Shown here: positions 34,086 through 43,515 of the stretch, piece by piece
Layout of the letters: every line of letters begins with the position of its first letter
Position numbering within the stretch: position 1 is the first letter of the stretch
Assembly (NCBI GenBank): GCA_025331435.1
Contig: JAIWNI010000062.1
Coordinates: 116,109 to 180,108 of the forward strand
Source of the DNA: Choanephora cucurbitarum
Lineage: Eukaryota > Mucoromycota > Mucoromycetes > Mucorales > Choanephoraceae
Direction: 5' to 3'
Length of the DNA stretch: 64,000 nt
Notes under the pieces: generated by a model
Databases searched by the model: none
Seen by the model: only the letters and a program-made list of their open reading frames with translations
What the model was told of the DNA's origin: nothing
Translations under genes and position numbers: made by a program

Positions 34086-35621
34086 ATGTCTTATATGACA
34101 AAAGATCAACTAGGTAAATATAATAAACCAAAGCAAAAATGGCCTTGCTTTGTTTCTTATAAAACATACGAGTAGAGTCCTATCTGAATGGATTACCCAA
34201 GAATACAGCCAAAAAGAAAGAATACAATCAAATAAAAAACGAGCTTGTTTATCCTATGGAGAAACTCTCGGTCAAGGAAGACATAGAAGAACAGGAACTG
34301 GGCTCTATTAAAGATCGCATGCATCGACTACGCACAGCCACAGGAACTGCACTACCAGCAAAGGAAGTTATGACACCTGCTTTTCCAAAGACACCAACGC
34401 CTCAAGTTGCCTCTAAACCTACCTTTGTCAGTCCTACTCATGACGCGTTTGAAGCTTCTCTGGCACCCAGACAAAAAATTAAACGACCTGTATCTAAACC
34501 ACCACCACCATCATCGTCATCGCCTTCTTTATCCACACCTCCTCCACCACCACCTTTGCCCTCTAGCACACCCCCACCTGCTATACCCGATAGTCCTCGA
34601 CCTCCTCGACCTGATACAAAAGTAAATACACTCAACCCTCTCTATGCAGGTCTCGATTGTCCTAGCTGTCAGCAAGCTATTCAAGGAACGGTCGTTTCGG
34701 CTATGGATAAAATCTGGCATGCGTCTTGTTTTGTTTGTACTGCCTGTCAAAAGCCTTTGGAGAAGGAAGAATACTTTGTACATGAACAGCAACCATTCTG
34801 TGCTAAAGATTATCAGTCCATGTTTAGTTTACGATGCGACTATTGTCATGAACCTATTACTCAAGTAAATACAATAGAATGATAACCAAAGAAAAAAAAA
34901 GGTGATACTGACTTTATGGCATTAGACAGCCATTCGTGCATTAGGCAAACATTATCATGAAGGTCATTTCTGTTGTGTTGTCTGCCAAATGCCCTTGGAT
35001 GATCATAGTGCATTCATGGTACATGAAGGACAACCCTATTGCCAGGATGATTACAAGAAATCTTACAGTAAAAAATGTAATGGCTGTGGTGACTATCTTG
35101 TAGGTCAGTACATCAATGCCTTGGGCCAAGCCTGGCATCCCACCTGTTTTGTCTGTACAGAATGCAAGCAACCATTCAAGGGTGGCTCATTTATCGTCCG
35201 AGACAACCAGCCTTACTGTGAGCATCATCAATCAAAGCCAACCATTAAGCCCAAGCCTGTATTCAACAAGCCTCATGAATTCTCTCCTACTACAACCACT
35301 GCTAAACCTAATCCACTCTCTCCTAGCACACCCTCTACTAAACCCAGTATACATACCGCTAAGCCTACTCCAGCTTCTCCTAGAACACCCTCCACTAAAC
35401 CCAGCACACCTTCTGTCACACCAAGCACATCCAACATGAAGCAATGTCATCACTGTGGTCAACAGATTGACGGACCTTGTGCTTCCGCACTAGGGCATGA
35501 CTATCATATTCATCACTTTCAATGTTCTCAATGCCAACGCACACTCTCTTCTCGTGTGCCTGGTATGTGGACAGGCAATGCACAAAATGAACTTGTCTGT
35601 AAATCATGCAAAATAAAATGA
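34086..35621 (+). CDS. Paxillin-like four-LIM-domain protein
   Basis: Exons 34086-34113, 34176-34864 and 34926-35621 give 470 residues. The first 60 residues contain an LD-motif-like helix (QLESYLNGLPK). A Pro-rich region follows (runs of PPPP and SSTPPPAIP). LIM1 begins at CPSCQQAIQG, LIM2 continues across the last intron (RCDYCHEPITQ|TAIRALGKHYH), LIM3 begins at CNGCGDYLVG. After a Thr/Pro-rich linker of repeated 'KPTPxSPxTPSTKPS' type comes a final LIM at CHHCGQQIDG. Each shows the CX2C...HX2C...CX2C spacing for two zincs. Fungal paxillin-like proteins (Pxl1) act at sites of polarised growth and the contractile ring with Rho GTPases. Architecture is clear; role is inferred. Confidence 0.88.
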
Positions 35622-35628
35622 TTTTTTT

Positions 35629-37584
35629 TTATTGTTGAAATTCAGGCTTCAATTCCAACATACGTGTGTTTGGATCAGTTGATCCTTTTGAACTTCTAGC
35701 CACTTTCTTAAGTAATTGAGTAATGATTTCACGGTTACGGTTATTTCTTCTGATACGCTTTCTAAAGTTGTAAAGAAAGTCTTTGGTGGTCATTGTTTTG
35801 CCTCTTAGAGTATCGATCACTTCCTTTTCTGTGATCAGATCTTCCTCTTCGCTTTTACGTGGTTTTACCTCTACTATATCATCTGAGCGACGTTTCTTTT
35901 GGTTGGTTGGAGAAGAAGGTGGAGGTGGAGAATCATTAGGACGTTGAGGAGCCAAAGGTGAAGATGGCTTGACTTCTTTTTTGATAGAAGGAGAACCAGG
36001 ACGACCGATAGGCTTTGATAGTCCTTCCTTCTTGGCCTTTTTGACTGCTTTGTTCAAGAGTGTTGCTTTCTTTTTAGGTGGTATAGGTGTAGGCTTCTTT
36101 TCTTTCTCTGCTTCTGATTGGCTCTCTTCCTCTTCTTGATCTGTCTCCAATTCCTCAGCCTAGAAACATAGGTTATGATAAGTTGCAAATAATATGCCAA
36201 ATGAAGCACTTACACTAGAGGCATAAGGATCTGCTTCTTCTTCATCACTTTCATAAGCACGATTCTTTTCGAGATCACGCACTAATTTACGCATCTGTTT
36301 GCCTTCTGAAGTCAACTTGATCATGTCTTCATCCATTTCTTCATCTTGCTCTCTTCCTGTGATAGCAAAATCTTTGATTTCCTTCTTGACACGATCCTAA
36401 ATCACTTTGCTTAGCTTCCCTTTCTTATGCCTGTATCACCCTATTACCTTGCTGTCCTTCACATCTTCATCTTCTACTTCATGTTCTCCATGGTCTTCTT
36501 CATCATCTTGGAATACATCATCAAAATCGAGGTCATCAATATCAGAATCTTGACGATTTTCATCATCAGAACCAGCTCGTCTTTCTTCAGTATCAACCAA
36601 CTTCAATCGTCTCTGTGCTCTACCAGCGCCTTCTCCCTTTCCTCCCTCTTCATCTTCTTCAGTGGCATCGCGTTCACGTTTCAACATCATCCATCGATTG
36701 TTCTCTCTCTTTTGCTGCTTCTTGATCTGTTCTTCTGCTTCTTCTAGTGAGAGTGTTTTGACATTACGTTTAGGCTGGAATTTATACCAACGCTCTACTG
36801 GCATCACTTGAAATCCATGATCCTGTTATAAAATGCGTTCAATAAGTCACCTAGAGCAAACAACATCACTTACAGTCAACACAAAGAACATATAATCAGA
36901 ACGTTGACCACCTTCATAAGTGCCTGTAAAACTATTTTGTCCGTCATAATCTTCTAATATCCAAGGGCGATGTTCTTGTTCTTTTAATTCGCGTGTGTCT
37001 TCTTTGGCCATATAGATCTGCTTGGTTCTCTTTTTAAACAACATTTTTTTGTTATGAGTAGCACCACCCATAGGAGCAATTAAACTAATATCTGCACCTG
37101 TTCTAGGACCATGCTGTTGTTGTTGCTGTTGTTGTTGAGCAGGCGCATCTGAATTGGCAGACAAATCTTCTACTTGACTGCCTGGGTTCTTATCTGTTTG
37201 TTGAGCATTAGCGGCAGCAGCAGCAGCGGCATTAGCAGCATTTTGAGCATTGAGGTTTTGAATGTATTGTCGATAAGGCACAAAGTTAGTTTCTTTACGA
37301 TGAAGCTTAATAGGACGAGCAAACTCCTTGGGCTCAACACGTTTACTAGATTTGAAGTCCATCACATGATTCTTGCCACGTTGAGCAGTCGAAAAGAGAG
37401 CAAATTCATTATATGAGTTATCTTGTAACTGTTGCTGTTGCTGCTGTAACTGTTGCTGTTGTAGTTGATGTTGCTGAAGTACGCGCTGTGGTCCTACACC
37501 AGGTCTACCCATACGGTTGACAGGTGAAGGACGAGCGGTTGTATTTCTACCCTTGATAGTACGTGAAGTATTATAAATAGACAT
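35629..37584 (-). CDS. TFG1: TFIIF alpha subunit (RAP74 / Tfg1)
   Basis: Exons 37584-36874, 36822-36448, 36396-36214 and 36159-35629 give 599 residues. The N-terminal dimerisation region contains VMDFKSSKRVEPKEFARPIK, then MLFKKRTKQIYMA and LEDYDGQNSFTGTYEGGQRS, followed by YMFFVLTDHGFQVMPVERWY, a hallmark of RAP74. A long acidic, basic-mixed middle follows. The C-terminal winged-helix domain is MTTKDFLYNFRKRIRRNNRN ... ITQLLKKVA. TFIIF binds RNA polymerase II at promoters and helps open-complex formation and elongation. Glutamine runs near residues 35-55 and 150-160 are encoded by CAA/CAG repeats. The stop codon is 7 bp from that of the convergent LIM gene, so their transcripts must overlap. 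Confidence 0.95.
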
Positions 37585-37803
37585 TGATTTAAAAAAAAAT
37601 CAAAAGGAAAGAAATGAAGAGAGAAAAAGGTAGAAAATACGGTCTCAAGAAATAAGTTAATTGATTGGCTGAGATCAACTGCGTAACCATTTTTCTGACA
37701 TGTAACAAATTCAATGGTTCCATTTTAATATGTTGTTGTTTTTTTTAATATGAAATAATACAAAATAAAATATAAAGGGGGATAATGTTGAAAGTGATAC
37801 AAT

Positions 37804-38623
37804 TTACTACAATGCAGACATAAGTAAACCAATTGAAAGACCATTACTTTATTCTAAACTTACTTGCTTCATGGCTTCCTTCTTACCCTTACGCTCAAGG
37901 ATGGCAATACGAGACTTGTCCAACTTGAGCTTGGTGACAACAACCTTGGAGGGAGAGATACCAATAGGGGCAGTGGCACCGTTGACCTTTTCACGGGCAA
38001 CACGGTCGATGTGGATGACCCACTTCTTACGGTAGACTTGGACAATCTTACCTTCACGACCCTTATAGGTACCACGGACAACCATAACTTCATCATCCTT
38101 GCGAACAGGAATAGAACGAACGCTGTGCTTTTCACGGAGTTCCTTGGAGAGAGGGGCGCTCATGATCTTACGACGAACATCGGAGGTGGCAGAGAAGTGA
38201 GCCTTTCTGCACTTTCTACGAGAGGAGCTAACGTCTAGAGATGCATATTAATACTTTGTTCTAACCAAAAGAAGGCTCCACAAGGTTTAGACGAAAAGCA
38301 GAGAGAGAAAGAGGTGAATGGGTCGTTGAGTGAGTGATGTTGAATTTGTAGTTGTCAAAGCATTCCATGTTCTGACGATTATCAGGACGTTGCATGTTCT
38401 AATCATTCTCAGGTCCTCTTTGTTCTGGTCGCTGTCTGTAACATCGCAAGTTCCAATGGTCAAACGAATGCATATTCTGATGATGTATATAAGACTGAGT
38501 TGATACTCTATTTATAAAAAAGAAAAATCCATCCTTTTCTCTCTGCTTTTTTTTTCTCTTCATCCATCCATGTAGAGCCTATCATCAATCGTTATTTTCA
38601 TTATTACCAGCAGAGAACTTCAT
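37804..38623 (-). CDS. RPL26: Ribosomal protein uL24 (RPL26)
   Basis: Exons 38623-38608, 38234-37864 and 37806-37804 give 129 residues. The start [20 protein letters not shown], then [20 protein letters not shown] and [20 protein letters not shown] leave no doubt about uL24, with the KOW motif in the middle. uL24 lies near the exit tunnel of the large subunit. The first intron is 373 nt, several times the local norm, as often seen in ribosomal protein genes. The last exon begins exactly with the stop codon TAA; if the last intron is retained the protein gains VSLE before another stop. High codon bias toward C-ending codons fits strong expression. Confidence 0.95.
38343..38490 (-). repeat. Degenerate ~28-bp tandem repeats inside RPL26 intron 1
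   Basis: On the plus strand about four to five imperfect units begin with a 'catgttctgat' or similar core (near 38370, 38393, 38420, 38450 and 38470). They lie wholly within the first intron. No complete C/D or H/ACA snoRNA could be outlined. Confidence 0.4.
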
Positions 38624-39006
38624 CGTGTATAATTTAGTGATGGAGTAGAAAAAGGAGGATTCTCGAATTTGCCTTACTATTACTCTAGCAAATGGATGCC
38701 CCCACTTTCTCACTCTCATTCTCCTCTATCTCCTCCACCTCCTCCTTGCTCTCCTGTTCCCCCCTATCCCTAATGCACCCTCTTCCTTTCTTGCGTCTGT
38801 GCTCCTCGAGTCCGGACCGAAATTGAGCTTTGCACAGTCCCTCTCTCTTTCAACTTGATTTTTTTGAAGTCCTTTCTTGTATCACCTTTGATTGTTTAGA
38901 CATTCTATGGCATGTAGAGAAACACTTTACAGAATGAGGATTTAGCTCGGAAGAAATGCAGGATCTTACTTTCACTTTTGCGGATTTCATTTTCAACTTT
39001 ACGTAC

Positions 39007-39357
39007 TTAGAGCATTGGCTTAAGAGCCAAGCATTTGTCAAAGAAAGACTTCGAACGGTTAATCCAATTTATGCAATCTTGAGGAGTAACTTTCTCGGCA
39101 ACTTTAGTTGTTCTATTGCTGAGATTGTCGTCAGCAATGAGGGAGTTTCTTCGAATGTTAGCTTTTATCTTCGACCAAAACAACTCAATTAAATTCAAGA
39201 AAGGCGAGTAAGGAGGAAGACAGGCAACCTTATAGCCTCTGCTTGAAGGTACAACTGCTTTCACTGGCATATCCTTCTTAGAGCGACCAAAATTCCTGCG
39301 AATATGCATGTTGAAGCCGGCTTCATCGATAAAAGTGCGGTTATGGCTCCAATGCAT
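39007..39357 (-). pseudogene. IS630/Tc1-type transposase fragment with internal deletion
   Basis: A 116-residue open frame carries FIDEAGFNMHIRRNFGRSKK (region of the first catalytic Asp) and LPPYSPFLNLIELFWSKIKA (region of the catalytic Glu) of a DDE_3 transposase. The two are joined directly, whereas in intact relatives about 100 residues including the second Asp lie between. The N-terminal DNA-binding part is also absent. It is a dead remnant. I see no clear terminal repeats around it. Confidence 0.75.
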
Positions 39358-39435
39358 GTTGTTATCGTTTATCTATACCAAAACTCTCTCTCTCCTCAAC
39401 TCTAATGTTCTTTGAGCCGCCTGGAATATCGTTTG

Positions 39436-39925
39436 TAGTCAATGTGAACCCAAATAAGCTGCGGATTTATAAACTCTGCAATTTATCATTTAACTCATTG
39501 ATCTTTGTTGGTCTTTTCCTCATTCTTTTCTTGATAAATATATTAAAATGAGCACTTCTACAATTATTTCATTATCTAAGGAAGCCAACAAACATCTTTT
39601 CGAATACGATTATGATAAGTTAGCTGACACTTTTGTTTTATCAAAGTAACATTGCTCGGATCGCCAGAGATCTTAACCTTCCTGAATCAACTGTACCATC
39701 AGCTTATAAAAAACTTTAGCAAACACAGGCCACTCTAGCTAAAACTTCAGCTAGGAGAGGAAGGACCTCTTTCTCAAACTGATTCGAACACGATTGAGGG
39801 AAGTGTTCGTCTTCAACCTGCTGATTCAATTAGGGCTCAACATCGTCCCTTTTCGAGTTCTGGCAAGAAGGTTTCTTTGATCACTTTTCGAGTAACCTTA
39901 GGTCGTATGAACTTCAGGTCACTAC
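39436..39925 (+). pseudogene. Decayed Tc1 element copy, same family as the one at 59035-60384
   Basis: From the left end (near TGAACCCAAATAAGCTGCGG) through the start ATG at 39548 and on to about 39925, the DNA aligns by eye with the reverse strand of the element at 59035-60384 (matching e.g. GCTGCGGATTT, GTTGGTCTT, CACTTCTACAATTATT, and the reading KEANKHL). Several stop codons and frameshifts break the transposase N-terminal half. Similarity ends near 39925, so the catalytic half and right terminal repeat are gone. This is an older relative of the intact-ended copy 20 kb away. Confidence 0.75.
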
Positions 39926-40155
39926 CTTTATGGTGTAAGGTGCTCTTTAAATTTAATCTTCAAGATCCACGAATTGTTTCGGTTCACACTATAATTCGAT
40001 TAGACATGAGTGTTTTCTTCACTTTTGGAGCGCTTATAGCATTAATTAGGGTAAAAAGGCAGCCACCACGGAAACTACAACTAGTATCAAGTGTAACAAC
40101 TTTACGCACAAAGAAGATATCTTCTTCAACTCTTTTGTCAATAAGAGACACTTAG

Positions 40156-41537
40156 GATCAAGCCTCTGCTTCTGTATCAGGTACGCCAAACGATTCTAGT
40201 CTTACTCCCAATGCCACCTCTGTTACTACTTCTGGATCAAATGCCCCAAATAGTTCTGGCTTTGCCTCAAATGTCATTTCTGATACTACTTCTAATCACA
40301 TTCCTGCCGCTACTCATGGTGATATGTCTGCTGAAGCGTCTAGTATCGCATCTGATGCAACTTCTGTTACCGCCCCTAATTCGGTTGCATCTCTATATGA
40401 TCATGTTTACAGGCTCTATAACAGACAGCCTGCTAATGGAGATAGTCTTGAAGCTCTCCCATATACAACATATTCCAACCTGATCTACAATGCTTGTATC
40501 GATCTAATCAAACAGTTTGATGATCTAAATGCAGTTGAAAGATCTCACCTTCATGTTCTTCTCTCAAGCTGTTTAAACACCATCAATACAGCATACAAAG
40601 CAACATTGAATGGTATTATTGGTACAAAAAATATTGAGCGTATTCTATCTAACAATCGGCAATCCAAAGTGCCCAGTGGCTACAAGAATGATGCATCTTT
40701 GAAATTGAAAAATGATATACAAGTAACATTTATCGCATACGATATAAAAGGCGTCAAGATGTACATTTTGGAAGAAAAGCAGCGCATTATTGCAAATGAA
40801 CTGGAGGTTTCTGAAGCACTCATACTGAAAGTACTGGACATATTTAGCTTTGTATTAGATATGATTAGGTATCGTAATTCGACAAGCAACACATTAACAG
40901 AAGAAATACATAATTGGAATTCTGTTTAGAGGAAACCCTGTTATTCTCAAAAGGTATAGCAATGCATTCTACAAAGCACCACTATACTCAAGTACTGATC
41001 TTTGGCTTTAGAGGCGAGTCATGCAGTACATCTACTAGATTAGAAAGACAAGTCAATGAGCTTGAATATGGCGCATCAATAAAATCAGTTTACGGGCGAA
41101 AGATTGATTTGCTATTTGTTGCTCCCATCGTGAACGATGCTCTTCAGGAGGAATTGATTGAACTTGGCGCTCTAGAAATAAAACCAGCTCCTGTTTCTGA
41201 AAGTGCAGAAGTCATACAGTTGAACAAGAATATCAGAGTCAACAAGAGTATATTCCACAATATTCATTCTCATTTTGGCAACTGCTCAATTGGCAATCTG
41301 CATGTACTTGGTATTGATATTGTTGGTAAGTCGTAAAGACATCTCGTTTGCCCTTACCAAACATTAACTAAAATCGTTGCATTTCTAGGCCTCTCCGCAT
41401 ATATTTATGAAGTCAAGCAGTTCAAGGACATAACCATAGCATGCAAAGCCTCTGAAGAAAACATTTTCTTGCCTGGCGACGAAGATGACTTTGAGGGCTT
41501 CGTGTTTGGAGATTCTTTAGATCAACTGCTGAATTAG
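40156..41537 (+). pseudogene. Broken gene of unknown family
   Basis: The frame is open from 40156 to 40926 (first ATG at 40324) with a Ser/Thr/Asn-rich start and a helical region (VASLYDHVYRLYNRQPANG ... SFVLDMIRYRNS). It then stops, and sense continues in another frame from about 40925 to 41325, spliced through a normal 63-nt intron to 41389-41537 (LSAYIYEVKQFKDITIACKA ... ends at TAG 41535). The wording VYGRKIDLLFVAPIV reminds me of lineage-specific Mucorales proteins often found next to transposons, but I cannot name a domain. The frame break at about 40915 and absence of a clear 5' end next to a Tc1 relic suggest a gene damaged by transposon activity. Confidence 0.5.
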
Positions 41538-42224
41538 ATGGTAATTATGTACATGCCTCTGAGCTAATTGGTTTTAATATAGTATACAATGGAAGCAACA
41601 TACAATCAAGTGAAGAAATCTTCAAGAAAATTCAAAGGGCTTCGAATTTCTAGCAAGAGTTCTGGTACCGCTAGTGTCGCAATACGATCCCCATCCAGAA
41701 CAGAACATCAATTTCCTTCAAACAATTTCTTCACACCAAAAAGATCTCTAAAGAGAAATACTGAATAAACATGCTTCTCTTTCTCTATTGCTTCACATTC
41801 TTAAACCTCTTCTCTTTTTTTATATCATTTTCTTTTTTCTTTTCGCACGAGCTGAGTCCTTCACTGCCTGCTAAGTGTGCTACTAAGACTTTCCAGTGTT
41901 TGGCTAGATGATCCTCTACTTCTTTATGTTTTCCTCTCTTAAAATTAGCCATCAATCTAGCAAAAGTGAAGTAGATCTAAAGCAAAAACGAATAAGGCAT
42001 GAAGCTTAAAAGTATAATAGTTTGAGACCAAATATTGCTTTTATTATCCGCAAAATAAAATCCGCACTAAAGAGAGAATTTACCATTGTTTGAATAATAC
42101 GTGTGTGTACAACTTAATTTTTCCATGCTTTGTGATTTTTGAGTTTGTTTATTTTAGAAAAAAAAATCTCATATTTTTCTATTCTCTTTCTTTCTCTTTC
42201 TTTCTTTCTTTCTTTTCTCTTACT
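41538..42224. other. Intergenic; possible extra tail of the broken gene
   Basis: Contains a basic 60-codon frame at about 41588-41768 (MEATYNQVKKSSRKFKG...) after a plausible acceptor, which may be a remnant exon of the preceding broken gene. CTTT repeats at 42185-42215 lie just before the next start. Confidence 0.4.
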
Positions 42225-43332
42225 ATGAGTGTAGAAGAACAAATCAACAAAGCCAAAAGCTCGCTAAATACAGCTTTAGAACGAGAAAATGTGCAGGTAA
42301 TTATCAGGTAGTTATTCTCAACACTGGTAACTAAAGAAAAAAAATTTTTTTCCATAGACGTGTTTAGAGATATTAGACACACTCAGTAAACTAGAAGTAA
42401 CTGGTGATTTATTGAAAGTAAGCTTTTTCATTTGAAAGAAAAACAGGCATCTCTGAATTGACAACATTGAATTGATTAGAAAACAGATATCGGTAAAGTG
42501 ATTGGTAAGCTAAGGACACATAAAGATCCAAAGCTATCTGTCAAAGCAAAGCTAGTTGTCAAGAAATGGAAGGATGATGTTGTCCGCCAAACACCGCCTC
42601 AATCATCCACACCTGTCAATAAGCCACCCTCCCAACCATCCACACCTATCAACAAGCCACCTTCTATCTCTGTCAATGTCTCAAAACGCACTTCACCTAC
42701 TTCTTCTCAAGCCTCTTCACCAAAGACACCACCAACTGAAGGCCCTCCTCGTACAGCCAAGTCAGATGAAGTCACCTATACATCCACAGGCAATGTACCT
42801 CGTAACAAGACGATTGAACTCATGTATGCTTCTATCGGATATGGTAGTGGTGCAGGTAAGGATTTTGATGAGATGAGCTTGGTAGAACAAGCCTAACATT
42901 TTACTAGATTCCGAATTACTTATGAAGCGTGCTATTGCTATTGAAAAGACCATCTTCAAAGAATATGGCGATATCAATCAAGACTATAAAAACAAGGCAC
43001 GTTCACTAGCATTGAACCTGAAGAACAAGGCAAATCCTGGATTACGTGAAAGTGTGGTGAGTGGTGAGTTACCGGTAGAGAAGCTATGTAAGATGAGTGT
43101 AGAGGCCATGGCCTCAGAAGAAGCTCAGGCGCGTGATCGTAAGCTGGCTGAAGAAGCCCTGTTTAAAGCAAGAGGTGCTGAATCAGCACAGGCAGAGACA
43201 GATATGTTCAAGTGTGGTAAATGTGGTGGTAGAAAATGTACTTATTTCCAAATGCAGACCAGAAGTGCTGATGAACCGATGACAACATTTGTTACTTGTG
43301 TTGGTTGTGGTAATCACTGGAAATTCTGTTAA
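42225..43332 (+). CDS. DST1: Transcription elongation factor TFIIS
   Basis: Exons 42225-42296, 42358-42417, 42480-42855 and 42908-43332 give 310 residues. The N-terminal domain (residues 1-80, TCLEILDTLSKLEVTGDLLK, IGKVIGKLRTHKDPKLSVKA) is the TFIIS-N/LW bundle. A Pro/Ser-rich linker follows. The central Pol II-binding domain includes KTIFKEYGDINQDYKNKARS and LKNKANPGLRESVVSGEL. The zinc ribbon (CGKCGGRKCTYFQMQTRSAD ... CVGCGNHWKFC) carries the RSADEP loop whose Asp-Glu pair enters the Pol II active site and stimulates RNA cleavage during backtracking. All domains are present at normal length (yeast Dst1 309 residues). Confidence 0.97.
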
Positions 43333-43515
43333 TTTTTGAATAAAAATAGTGTATTTTTGTTCTTTCTTATATGGAAAAAGAATGCTAGCTGATTTTTGAA
43401 TTATGTAAGTTTGTATTTAGACTATCCTTTTTTATTGTTGTTAAGTTGTAGTACACATGAAAGGAATGGAAGGGGGGGGGGTAGAGCTTTTTTTTTAATA
43501 AAGTTTTCATGTTTC

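Noticed and set aside
34407..34635. His/Leu-rich and Gly-rich frames opposite the Pro-rich part of the LIM gene
   Set aside because: Frame shadows of the proline codon run; no independent support.
38365..38490. Box C/D snoRNA in RPL26 intron 1
   Set aside because: TGATGA and CTGA elements occur but not at workable spacing or with terminal stems; kept only as a repeat finding.
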